Part shown: piece after piece, positions 18,604-27,395 of the stretch
Layout: each line of letters begins with the position of its first letter
Position numbering within the stretch: the stretch's first letter is position 1
Assembly (NCBI GenBank): GCA_017306015.1
Contig: JAFKJK010000020.1
Coordinates: forward strand, 1 to 64,000
Direction: 5' to 3'
Origin: Propionibacteriaceae bacterium
GTDB taxonomy: Bacteria; Actinomycetota; Actinomycetes; Propionibacteriales; Propionibacteriaceae
DNA: 64,000 nt
The notes under the pieces: model-generated
The model's input: only the letters and a program-made list of their open reading frames with translations
Database searches by the model: none
What the model was told of the DNA's origin: nothing
Program-made: the position numbers and the translations under genes

Positions 18604-18613
18604 TGCCGGGGAC

Positions 18614-21600
18614 TCAGGCGAACCGGCGGCCGCGAGGACGCCCGCGCAGGGCCAGCAGCAGTCCGCCGCCGCCGAGCAGCAGGATCGCCAGTCCGATGGC
18701 GCCGGAGACGGCCGCACCGGTGTAGGCGAGCGGCTCGGGCGTCGGCGGCACCCACGCCCGGGCCAGCGCCTGGGTCGTGTGTCCGCAGCTGTCGGAGACG
18801 CGGTAGGTGACCCGGACGGTCCAGCCGTCGAAGCCGTCCGCAGCCCTGAAGGTGAGCGAGCCGTCCGGGTTCACGGTCCAGGTGCCCTCACCGTCGACGA
18901 CCAGGGAGGTCGTGGGGTCGACCGGCGTCCCGTCGGACGCGACCAGGACGACGCTGCCGGCGTCCAGGGTGCAGCCGTCGCCGGCGTGGTCGTTGCTGAG
19001 CACCGGCACCCGGACCGTCCGGTCCGTGCCCTTCACCTGGTCGTCGCTGGCTGCCGGTCCGGCGGCGACCGTGACGGTGATGCTGGCCGTGGCCACCACG
19101 CCGTTGGTGTCGGCGATCCGGTACTCGGCCGGCTTGGTCACCCCGCTGAAGCCCTCGGCGGGGGTGAAGGTGACGGTCCCGTCCGGGTTGATCCGCCAGG
19201 TGCCCTCGCCGGCGACGACCAGGACCCTGCCGCCCTCGGTGGCACCGGGGTCGGTGAACACCAGCGTGGCCGGGTCGAGCCTGGTGTGATTGTCACCGGG
19301 CAGGTCGTTGCCGAGGATGTCGATGACCACCGGCTGGCCGTAGGCTCCCGTGGTTGCATCGTTCGCCGCCTCGGGGACCACCGGGGTGACGGTGACGCGG
19401 ATCTCGGCCGTGGCCAGGTTGCCGAAGCTGTCGGTCACCCGGTAAGTCACCACCGGGACGGCGCCGGTGAAGCTCGGCACCGGGGTGAAGGTGACCTTGC
19501 CCGTCGCGGGATCGACGCTGAAGGTCCCGGTGCCGTCCAGCACCAGCGTCTTGCCGTCGGGCGTCGCGCCGGCCGAGGTGAGCACGACGGACCGCGGGTC
19601 GAGCGTCCCCCCGGCTCCGAGGCCGTCGTCGCCGGCGACGTCGTTGGCCAGCGGGTCCAGGCTGACCGGGACGTTCTGGAGCGTCTTCGCCGAGTCGGTC
19701 GCCGCGGCCGGCGGCTCGCCGACGGTCACCGTCAGTGCGGCCGTCGCGTGGTGGCCGTGGCGGTCGGTGACCCGGTACTCCACCGGCGGCGTCGTACCGG
19801 AGAACGTGGCCGCCGGGGTGAAGGTCACCACGCCAGTGGCGCCGTCGATCACCCAGGTGCCCTGCGGAGTCGCCAGCCTCCGGCCGCCGTCGGTCGCGGT
19901 GTCGGAGGTGAACACCAGCAGGGACGGATCCAGCGGTGCCCGCGCTCCGGCGCCGTCGTCCCCGGCGCTGTCGTTGGCCAGCGGGGTCAGCTCGACCGGT
20001 GTCCGGTACGGGGTCGCCGTGGTGTCGTCGGCCGCGGTCGGCGGCGCGCCGATGGTGACGGTCACGGACGCCGACGTCGTCGTCCCGTTGCGGTCGGCCA
20101 CCTGGTAGCTGATCGCGTCGGGGGTGCCGTGGAAGCCGGCTTCCGGGGTGAACGTGATCGCGCCGGTGGTCGGGTTCACCGTCCAGGTGCCCTGGCCGGG
20201 GACGACGAGTTCCTTGCCGTCGCCGGGTGCGCCCACGATCGTCACCGAGCCGGGGATCAGCGGCGCCGAGGCAGCGGCCCCGTGGTCGTTGCCGAGGACG
20301 TCGACGGTCACCGGCGAGCCGTACTCGCCGTGCCCGCTGTCGGGAGCCGCGGTCGGGGTCAGCCCGGTGACGTGCACGGTCAGGGTCGCCGAGGCGGTGT
20401 TGCCGTAGCTGTCGGTGATCCGGTAGCCGACGGCGGTCGCGTCCCCGCTGAAGGACTTCAGCGGAGTGAAGGTGGCCTCACCGGTGGCGGGATCGATCGT
20501 CCACGTGCCCTCGCCGGCGACCACCAGCGTCCGGCCGTTGTCGGTTGCGCTGGCCGAGGTGAAGACCACCTTGGCCGGATCCAGCGTGCCCGGGGTGCCG
20601 GTGCCACTGGTGCCGGCGGTGTCGTCGCCCAGCTGGTGGAGGTTCACCGCGACGCCCTGGTCGGTGTCGGCGTGGTTGTCGGTCGCCGTCGCCGGCGTGC
20701 CGACGCTCGGGGTCAGGGTCGCCGTCCCGGTCTGGCCGAGCTCGTCCGCCACCCGGTAGGTGACCGGGGTAACGACCGTCCCGCTGAAGCCGGACGCCGG
20801 GGCGAAGGTGACCTTCCCGGCGCCGGCACCGGTGGTGTCCACGCTGTAGGTGCCCTCACCGGCGATGGTCAGCGTGGTCACCCAGGCGTCGCTCGCCGCG
20901 TCGTACAGCCGGACGCTGCCCTTCTGCAGGGTGGTCAGGGCGCCGGAGTTGTCGTTGGCCAGCACGGTCGTGGTGACCGGCTGCAGGTACGGCGTGCTGG
21001 CGGTGTCATTGACCAGCGTCGGAGCAGCCGGCCTGGGCACCGTCACGGTGACCGTCGCGGTCGTCGGCGTGCCGTTCCCGTCCCGGACCTGGTAGGTGAT
21101 CACCGCGTCCTCGAAGAATCCCTCGTTCGGCGTGAACGTGATCGCTCCGGTCGTCCCGTCGACCTTCCAGGTGCCCTGGGCGGTGTCCAGCCCCTTGCCG
21201 TCCGGATCCGCGCCGGTGGTGGTGATCACCACGGTGGCCGGGTCCAGCGCGGGCCCGCCGGTCGCCCGCTGGTCATTGTCCAGCACGGCGACGGTGACCG
21301 GCGTGCGGTACGGGGTGGTCCTCGAGTCGTTCGTCGCGACCGGCGTCAGCGCGGTGACGGTGATGTCGATCTTCGCGGTGGCGGTGTTGCCGAAGCTGTC
21401 CGTCACCTGGTAGGTGACCGTGGCCGCCTTGCCGGTGAACGTCCTGACCGGGTCGAAGGTGACCTCACCGGTGGCCTGGTCGATCGTGTAGGTGCCCTCG
21501 CCGTCGACGGTGAGCGTGGTCGAGCCGTTGCTCGCGAACACCAGCGAATCGCGGTCCCAGCTGCCGGAATGGCCGGCGCCGTCCTGGCCGGGCAGGTCCC

Positions 21601-24600
21601 CGGTGAGCAGGTCGAGGACGATGTCGGTGTTCTGCGGCGTGGTGCCGGACTCGTCGTCCGCGTGCGGCGGCACCCCGACGGTCACCGTGAGCTGGGCCGT
21701 GGCCGGGGTGCCGTTGCTGTCGCTGACCTGGTACGAGATCGTCGCCGGGCCGCCGTGGAAGTCGGCGGACGGGACGAACGCGATGTCACCGGAGGTGGTC
21801 ACCGTCCAGGTGCCCACGCCGTCGACGACCAGCTTCTTGCCGCCCTCGGTGGCGCCCGGAGTGGTGATGACCACCGTTGAGCGCACCAGCGGGACGGACG
21901 GGTCACCCGGCTCGTCGCCGCCCACCGCGGGGTCGCCGCCGACGACGTCGGTGGTCACCGGCGTCCGGTAGGGGGTGTGGTTGGCGTTGTCGTTCGCCTT
22001 CGGCGTGATCGGCGCGACGGTGATCGCCACCGTCGCGGTGGCGGTGTTCCCGTGGCTGTCGGTCACGGCGTACTCGACCGGGTTCGTCGTGCCGGTGTAG
22101 CTCGCGTTCGGGTCGAAGGTGACCTCACCGGTGGCGCTGTCGATCGTCCAGACGCCCTCGGAGGTGGTCAGCGTCCGGCCGCCGTTCGTGGCCGAGGAGG
22201 CGGTGAACGTCACCGAGGACGGAACCAGGCTGCCCTGGAGACCCAGTCCTCCCGCCAGGGAGCCGTCGTAGCCGGCGGCGTCGTTGGCCAGCACGTCGAC
22301 CACCACGGTCACGTTCTGGGGCGTGGAGTCGGTGTCCAGGGTGGCCACCGGCGGCCGGCCGATCGTCACCGTCAGCGTCGCGGTGTCGGTGGTGCCGTTG
22401 GTGTTGGCGACCTGATAGGTGACCGGTCCCATCGCGCCCGACTTGCCGCCGATCGGGGTGAAAGTGACCGTGCCGTCGGTGTTGAGCTGGTACGTGCCGT
22501 CGGCGTTGGCCAGCTTGGTCCCGCCGTCGCTGAGGGTGTCCCCCGCACCGGCGACGAAGACGACCGATCCCGGGACCAGCGGCACTTGCGAGTCACTGGA
22601 GCTGTCGTTGCCGACGAGCGGCGCGGCGGTGGTGACCGGGGTGTTGAACGGCGTGTGGGCCGCATCGTTGCGCGCGGTCACCGTGACCGGGCTCACCGTG
22701 ACCTGCAGCGTGGCGCTCGCGGTGTTGCCGAAGCTGTCCGTGACGCGGTAGCTGACCTTCGGCGTGGTGCCGGTGTAGGCGGGCAGCGGCGTGAAGGTCA
22801 CCTCGCCCGTGGCGGCGTCGATGGTGAAGGTGCCGGTGCCGGCGACGGTGAGCGTCCGTCCGTTCGAGCCGGGGTCGGCCGAGGTGAAGACCGCCGACGT
22901 CGGGTCGATCGAGCCGGACACGCCGGCGCCGTCGTCGCCGGGGGTGTCGTCACCGGCGACCACTCCCAGTGACACCGGGACGCCCTGCGGCGTGGTCGCG
23001 CTGTGGCTGGTGGCCTGTGGCGGGTTGCCGATGGTGATGGTGAGGGTGGCCGTGTCGGTGGCGCCGTTGACGTCACTGACGCGGTAGGTGATCGGTTCGG
23101 TGACCTCGCCGTGGAAGCCGGCGTTCGGCACGAAGGCGATCGTGTGGTCCGGGTTCACCGAGTACGAGCCGTCCGCCGTGGCCAGCGAACCGCTGTAGAC
23201 GTGGGTGACGGGGTTGTAGATGGCCAGGCTGGCGGGATCGATCGCCGCGCCGTTGGGCCCCACCTTGTCGTTGCCGAGGACGGCGGTGGTCACGGTCCTG
23301 CCGTAGAAGTCGTGGTTGACGTCATCGACGGCGTCCGGCGCGCTCGGGGTGATGGTGACCGTGATCGTCGCGGTCGCCGTCTGGTGGAGTTCGTCGGCGA
23401 TCGAGTAGTCGATCGAGACCGTGCCGGTGAACGCCGGCTCCGGGGTGAAGGTGACGATGCCGTCGTCGGCGACCGTCCAGGTGCCCTTGCCGGAAGCCAC
23501 GACGGCCGACTTGCCGAAGCTGCCGTCGGTCTGCTTGAGCTTCACCGAGTCGTCCTGCAGCGTGGCGCTGCCGCCGGCGCTGTCGCCGGTCTTCGCGGTG
23601 ACCGCCACCGCGTGGCCCTGCAGACCGGACGCGGCGTCGTCGGCAGCGGACGGAGCCGGCGGCTTCGCGACCGTCATCGTCAGCGTGGCGGTCGTGGTCG
23701 TGCCGTTGGTGTCGGCGACCCGGTAGGTGACCGCGTCCGCCGTGCCGGAGTAGCCGGAGACCGGCGTGAAGGTGATCGTGCCGTCCGTGTTGGCGGTGTA
23801 GGTGCCCTGGCCGGTGACCGTCAGCGTGGCGGCGTAGGTGCCGTCCGGCTGCCGGAGCTGGACCGAGGACGCGACGAGCGGCACCGAGGCGTTGCCGGGC
23901 GCGTCGTTGCCGAGCACGCTGACCGTCTTCGGCGTCAGGTACGGCGTGGAGTCGGTGTCGTTCGTCGCGACGGGGGTGACCGGGTCGACGGTGATCGTGA
24001 TCGTCGACGTAGCGGTCAGCCCGAACGTGGTGTCGGTCACCTGGTAGCCGATCGGGCTGGCCTTCCCGGTGAAGGAGCGGGCCGGGGTGAACGTGACGAC
24101 GCCGGTGATCGGGTCGACGACGTACTCACCGTCGGCGTTCGTGAGCGACTTGCCGTCCGCTGCGGCACCCGTCCCGGTGAGCTTCACCGAGGCGGGATCG
24201 AGCCGGCCGTGGGTTCCGGTGCCGGAGACGCCCTCGGTGTCGGCGGTCTGTTCGGTGAGCGGGTTGAGCGCCACCGGGGTGTTCTGCCGGGTGGTCTTGG
24301 TGTTCGGGTTGGCAACCGGAGGGGTGCCGATCCTCGTGGTGAGCTTGGGCGTCGACGCGGGGTCCGTCGCCGGATTGCCGGCGGCACTGGAGCCGGTCGG
24401 GGTGGCGGTGTTCACGACCTCGCCGGCCGTGACGTCGGCCGCGGTCACGGTGTAGTCGTTCGCCGTGCAGTCCGCCGACTGGCCCGGGTTCAGGGTCTTC
24501 GGCGAGCAGTCCTCACCGGTCACCTTGGGGTCGTCGACGCCGACGTCGGTGACCACGACGTTGCCGGTGTTGGTGACCGTGAAGCCGTAGGTGAGCTGGT

Positions 24601-26245
24601 CACCGGCCGTGAAGGGATCGCCGGACACCAGGCGCTTCACGATCTTCAGCATGGGCGTCTGGGCGATGGTGACGGTCTTGGTGTCGGTGTCGGTCACCGA
24701 ACCGGCAGCTCCCTCGCCGGTCGGCGGGGACGCCGTCACAGTGGCCGTGTTGACGACCTTGCCGCTCTGCACGTCGGCCTGGGTGACCGTGTACGCCGGC
24801 GAGGCCGTGCAGTTGGTCGAAGCGCCCACGGCGAGCGAGGAGTCGTCGCAGGTGATGGTCCCCGAGGTCGGCGCGCTCGTGACCATCGGGTCGGTGACCG
24901 TGACCGCGCTGAGCGGACGGTTACCCGTGTTCTTCACCGTGAACGAATAGGTGATCTTGTCGCCGGCCTTCGTTGGTGTTCCGGAGGCATTCTTGGTGAT
25001 CTCGATCGCGGCCTTCTTCGCCTCATTGGTGAAGACACAGGTGATGTTGGCACCCTTGCCGTCGTTGCCGATGGCAGGCGTCTTCAGGGTGAATGAGTTC
25101 CCCGACCCGGTGACGAACACCGAGCCGGTCACCGCATCCACGCACTCGTAGGTCGCGAGGTAGTCCGACAGACTCGTGGTGCCCACCGCCGTCTCCGCAA
25201 CCGAGTAGTTCAGCGCCGGGAGGACGAGGACCGGGCCGGCGGTGGCCTGGATGCCGGTGCCGTTGCCCGAGGTGATCGCGGTGAGGCTGGCCGCATTCCC
25301 GCTGAGGCTCACACTGAACTGGTCGGTGCTCGCGTTGCGGCTGACCACGTTCTTCTGAACGGCGTCCATCACCACGGGGGTCGCGCACGAGCCGAGATCG
25401 GAGAACGTGCTGGACGGGTTCACCGCGATGGAGCCTCCGACCTGGCTGCCGTCGGTCGGGTTCACCTTGCGCAACGTTCCGGACGTCGTCATGTACAGAT
25501 AGCCGTCCGAGGCGAAGGCCATACCCGGGTAGCCATTGCTCGATGCCGGGATCTCGGCCAGTTGGGTCCCCGCGGGCGTTCCGGTGAGCGTCGACTTCGC
25601 GTAGCGCCTGAGCATGCCATTGGTGGTCGAACTACTCGGACTGAAGGCCACGTACAGGTTGCCGCGGCCGTCGAAAGCCATGTCGGCGTTGTAGTTGCCG
25701 GCCGCCGAGGTGAAGCGCTGCACGGCAGTTGTGTGGGTGGCCGGATCGATGGAGTAGGCGTAGAACGTGTTGTTGCTGATGCCGCCGACCCAGTAGTAGC
25801 CGGTCGTCGGGTCGACGGCACCTGCGAGGAACGTGCCCTGGCCGTTCGGGAAGCCGCTGATCTCGTAGGACGCGGTCGCCTGGTTGGAGTTCCGGTAGGT
25901 GTACATGGTCGCCGTGCCGCCGGACGCTGTGCCCATGGCGTACGCGTAGCCGGCGTCAGGGGTGATACCGAGAGCGTTGATGTTGGTGCTCGTCGTGTTG
26001 TTGAAGTTGCCGATCGTCGCGCTGGCGCCGGTGACGCTCACCTTGGTCAGCGCGGTCGAGCCCGAGGCCACGCCGTAGACGTAGCCTCCGCCGCAGACGA
26101 TGTCGTTGGCCGCTGCCCGAGCGGGGGTGGCCGCGATCGGCGACAACAGGACCGAGCCCAGCGCCAGCGCGGGGCCCAGGATCAAGGCGATGAGGGAGCG
26201 GGTCTTGGGAGCTACCTTTGCGGCGGTGCTTCCGGAACGAACCAT
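18614..26245 (-). CDS. giant LAYTG-anchored surface protein with 17 CshA-like repeats
   Basis: About 2,543 residues from the ATG at 26245; in-frame starts upstream would precede the signal peptide by 12 or 42 residues. Order: signal peptide (~1-46, ends TPARAAA); a ~250-residue propeller-like region with repeated 'DGYLYMTTSG'/'GNLYVAF' strands; a prealbumin-like segment; two DUF11-type repeats ('ITYSFTVKNTGNRPLSAVTV', 'LTYGFTVTNTGNVVVTDVGV'). Seventeen ~109-residue CshA/fibril-type repeats follow (~645-2503). The C-terminus is a sorting signal LAYTG, a hydrophobic helix and RGRPRGRR. It should form a long fibrous stalk on the cell wall. LAxTG is the motif class usually handled by class E sortases, so the neighbouring class C sortase may not be its anchor. 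Confidence 0.88.
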   Translation of the reverse strand: MVRSGSTAAKVAPKTRSLIALILGPALALGSVLLSPIAATPARAAANDIVCGGGYVYGVASGSTALTKVSVTGASATIGNFNNTTSTNINALGITPDAGYAYAMGTASGGTATMYTYRNSNQATASYEISGFPNGQGTFLAGAVDPTTGYYWVGGISNNTFYAYSIDPATHTTAVQRFTSAAGNYNADMAFDGRGNLYVAFSPSSSTTNGMLRRYAKSTLTGTPAGTQLAEIPASSNGYPGMAFASDGYLYMTTSGTLRKVNPTDGSQVGGSIAVNPSSTFSDLGSCATPVVMDAVQKNVVSRNASTDQFSVSLSGNAASLTAITSGNGTGIQATAGPVLVLPALNYSVAETAVGTTSLSDYLATYECVDAVTGSVFVTGSGNSFTLKTPAIGNDGKGANITCVFTNEAKKAAIEITKNASGTPTKAGDKITYSFTVKNTGNRPLSAVTVTDPMVTSAPTSGTITCDDSSLAVGASTNCTASPAYTVTQADVQSGKVVNTATVTASPPTGEGAAGSVTDTDTKTVTIAQTPMLKIVKRLVSGDPFTAGDQLTYGFTVTNTGNVVVTDVGVDDPKVTGEDCSPKTLNPGQSADCTANDYTVTAADVTAGEVVNTATPTGSSAAGNPATDPASTPKLTTRIGTPPVANPNTKTTRQNTPVALNPLTEQTADTEGVSGTGTHGRLDPASVKLTGTGAAADGKSLTNADGEYVVDPITGVVTFTPARSFTGKASPIGYQVTDTTFGLTATSTITITVDPVTPVATNDTDSTPYLTPKTVSVLGNDAPGNASVPLVASSVQLRQPDGTYAATLTVTGQGTYTANTDGTITFTPVSGYSGTADAVTYRVADTNGTTTTATLTMTVAKPPAPSAADDAASGLQGHAVAVTAKTGDSAGGSATLQDDSVKLKQTDGSFGKSAVVASGKGTWTVADDGIVTFTPEPAFTGTVSIDYSIADELHQTATATITVTITPSAPDAVDDVNHDFYGRTVTTAVLGNDKVGPNGAAIDPASLAIYNPVTHVYSGSLATADGSYSVNPDHTIAFVPNAGFHGEVTEPITYRVSDVNGATDTATLTITIGNPPQATSHSATTPQGVPVSLGVVAGDDTPGDDGAGVSGSIDPTSAVFTSADPGSNGRTLTVAGTGTFTIDAATGEVTFTPLPAYTGTTPKVSYRVTDSFGNTASATLQVTVSPVTVTARNDAAHTPFNTPVTTAAPLVGNDSSSDSQVPLVPGSVVFVAGAGDTLSDGGTKLANADGTYQLNTDGTVTFTPIGGKSGAMGPVTYQVANTNGTTDTATLTVTIGRPPVATLDTDSTPQNVTVVVDVLANDAAGYDGSLAGGLGLQGSLVPSSVTFTASSATNGGRTLTTSEGVWTIDSATGEVTFDPNASYTGTTNPVEYAVTDSHGNTATATVAITVAPITPKANDNANHTPYRTPVTTDVVGGDPAVGGDEPGDPSVPLVRSTVVITTPGATEGGKKLVVDGVGTWTVTTSGDIAFVPSADFHGGPATISYQVSDSNGTPATAQLTVTVGVPPHADDESGTTPQNTDIVLDLLTGDLPGQDGAGHSGSWDRDSLVFASNGSTTLTVDGEGTYTIDQATGEVTFDPVRTFTGKAATVTYQVTDSFGNTATAKIDITVTALTPVATNDSRTTPYRTPVTVAVLDNDQRATGGPALDPATVVITTTGADPDGKGLDTAQGTWKVDGTTGAITFTPNEGFFEDAVITYQVRDGNGTPTTATVTVTVPRPAAPTLVNDTASTPYLQPVTTTVLANDNSGALTTLQKGSVRLYDAASDAWVTTLTIAGEGTYSVDTTGAGAGKVTFAPASGFSGTVVTPVTYRVADELGQTGTATLTPSVGTPATATDNHADTDQGVAVNLHQLGDDTAGTSGTGTPGTLDPAKVVFTSASATDNGRTLVVAGEGTWTIDPATGEATFTPLKSFSGDATAVGYRITDSYGNTASATLTVHVTGLTPTAAPDSGHGEYGSPVTVDVLGNDHGAAASAPLIPGSVTIVGAPGDGKELVVPGQGTWTVNPTTGAITFTPEAGFHGTPDAISYQVADRNGTTTSASVTVTIGAPPTAADDTTATPYRTPVELTPLANDSAGDDGAGARAPLDPSLLVFTSDTATDGGRRLATPQGTWVIDGATGVVTFTPAATFSGTTPPVEYRVTDRHGHHATAALTVTVGEPPAAATDSAKTLQNVPVSLDPLANDVAGDDGLGAGGTLDPRSVVLTSAGATPDGKTLVLDGTGTFSVDPATGKVTFTPVPSFTGAVPVVTYRVTDSFGNLATAEIRVTVTPVVPEAANDATTGAYGQPVVIDILGNDLPGDNHTRLDPATLVFTDPGATEGGRVLVVAGEGTWRINPDGTVTFTPAEGFSGVTKPAEYRIADTNGVVATASITVTVAAGPAASDDQVKGTDRTVRVPVLSNDHAGDGCTLDAGSVVLVASDGTPVDPTTSLVVDGEGTWTVNPDGSLTFRAADGFDGWTVRVTYRVSDSCGHTTQALARAWVPPTPEPLAYTGAAVSGAIGLAILLLGGGGLLLALRGRPRGRRFA
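18735..24335 (-). repeat. coding tandem array of 17 CshA-like repeats with A/B alternation
   Basis: Each ~330-bp unit encodes a beta-sandwich with 'GEGTWTIDPATGEVTFTP' and a closing strand. Units of type A close with 'YRVTDSFGNTASATL' and a linker like V-x-P-x-T-P. Units of type B close with 'YQVADxNGTTxTATL' and a linker like IGxPP. In the central part of the array they mostly alternate A-B, so the array probably grew by duplication of ~660-bp dimers. Units 3 and 11 carry a third closing type, 'DEL(H/G)QT'. Confidence 0.85.
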
Positions 26246-26337
26246 AGATCGTCTGCTTTCGGGCAGGGGTCGTCCAGGCATGGCCAAGTAACGAGCAGGC
26301 TGCCAAACGACCCCTCTGAACCCGCTCGTTCGCGAAA

Positions 26338-26351
26338 CCTTAGTGGAGACT
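26338..26351 (-). promoter_or_regulatory. shared upstream element, copy at the giant gene
   Basis: On the plus strand this reads CCTTAGTGGAGACT; the element before the tip gene (32815-32828) reads GGTTAGTGGGAACT. Ten of the twelve positions from TTAGTGG to ACT are identical. It lies 92 bp upstream of the chosen ATG and also has dyad symmetry (TTAGT/ACTAA). It may be an operator or promoter element shared by the first and last genes of the surface locus. Confidence 0.45.
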
Positions 26352-26377
26352 AAAGATCGCGTGCCGACCAAAACGTC

Positions 26378-26391
26378 ACCCTCGCGAGGGT
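26378..26391. terminator. perfect 14-bp palindrome after the sortase gene
   Basis: ACCCTCGCGAGGGT lies 28 bp downstream of the sortase stop and ~130 bp upstream of the giant gene. On the minus strand it is followed by GACGTTTTGG. It can act as a short terminator hairpin or as a protein-binding palindrome. Confidence 0.5.
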
Positions 26392-26419
26392 TATCTGCAA
26401 TACCGGCAGCAGAACGTCC

Positions 26420-27304
26420 TCACGAGGGGGACAATCGCCGCGAGCGGGGTGGATAGCCCGACCGCCATGCGTAGAGGCCGACCAGCGCCGAGCCCGCGCC
26501 GAGCAGGACGATCCACCACGGAAACCCGGGGATGTCGGGCTTCGCAGCCGCAGCCTCGACGTCCTTCACCGGCGTCGGAATGACGCGTTCGCCGGTGACC
26601 AGGATGCGCTGCGAGTTGATCCCGAGCGGTGTGCAGGTGACCAGGGTGACCAGGTCCTTGCCCTCGACCGGACGGAGGGCCTCGGTCTCGTCCGGCTCGA
26701 CGACGATGGTGCGGACGACCTGGTAGGTGAGCACCTGGTCGAAGACGACGATGCTGAACGTGTCCCCGACCACCACCTGGTTGAGGTCGGTGAACAGCGC
26801 GGCGGTCGCCAGGCCCCGGTGCGCGGTGAGGACGGCGTGCGTCCCCTCGCCGCCGACCGGGAGCGAGGTGCCCTGGAGGTGGCCGACGCCCTGGAGCAGG
26901 GTTTCGTCGGAGGTGCCGTGGTACACCGGTAGGTCGACGCCGATGCCGGGGATCCTGACCCGGGCCATGACGCCCGTGGTGTCCACCCGCAGGATGTCGT
27001 CGTAGTCGAGGGAGGCGTCCGTCGAGGTGCCTTCGCCGGTGGGCAGCCGTTCGTTGGCCTCCAGCAGGGCGCCCGAGCTCAGTGCGGCGTTGTAGTCATG
27101 CGCGAGCTGGAGTTGCCTCGCGGCCGGCGGGTCGACGCCCGCGTCCACCTCCTCGGTGTAGGAGGTGATGATCTTCGACTGCTGCACCTCGGAGAACCAG
27201 TTGGCGACGCTGGGATACAGCAGGACGGCCAGGCCCAGCCAGGCCACTGCGGCCGCCACCAGGCTGAGTGGCGCCGGCCGCCAGCGGCGCCGGGACGACG
27301 TCAT
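26420..27304 (-). CDS. srtC: class C (pilin-polymerising) sortase
   Basis: 294 residues. N-terminal membrane helix (~12-31) and C-terminal helix (WWIVLLGAGSALVGLYAW), the two-helix layout of class C enzymes. The catalytic triad is visible: His162 in 'TAHRG', Cys224 in 'LVTCTPLG' and Arg233 in 'NSQRILVTGER'. Class C features before the core include 'IPGIGVDLPVYHG' and 'LLQGVGHLQGTSLPVGGEG'. It should link pilin subunits through the pilin-motif lysine of the upstream gene. A 12-bp hairpin separates it from the pilin gene. Confidence 0.93.
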   Translation of the reverse strand: MTSSRRRWRPAPLSLVAAAVAWLGLAVLLYPSVANWFSEVQQSKIITSYTEEVDAGVDPPAARQLQLAHDYNAALSSGALLEANERLPTGEGTSTDASLDYDDILRVDTTGVMARVRIPGIGVDLPVYHGTSDETLLQGVGHLQGTSLPVGGEGTHAVLTAHRGLATAALFTDLNQVVVGDTFSIVVFDQVLTYQVVRTIVVEPDETEALRPVEGKDLVTLVTCTPLGINSQRILVTGERVIPTPVKDVEAAAAKPDIPGFPWWIVLLGAGSALVGLYAWRSGYPPRSRRLSPS

Positions 27305-27344
27305 CCCTGCCTCCTTCCCGGCCTCCGGGCGCTCTCACCGGACA

Positions 27345-27374
27345 GTGGCGGACGGGCTCGATCCCGTCCGCCAC
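27345..27374 (-). terminator. intercistronic hairpin between pilin and sortase
   Basis: GTGGCGGACGGG (27345-27356) pairs perfectly with CCCGTCCGCCAC (27363-27374) around CTCGAT. It lies 22 bp after the pilin stop. It would let abundant pilin mRNA end or be stabilised here, with less read-through into the sortase. Confidence 0.75.
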
Positions 27375-27395
27375 CGTTGTCCTGCTGCCGGACGG

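Noticed and set aside
18512..25096. Two long plus-strand open frames (about 1,120 and 700 residues) opposite the giant gene.
   Set aside because: They mirror the repeats of the giant protein in the opposite strand and are Arg/Gly/Val-rich low-complexity shadows.
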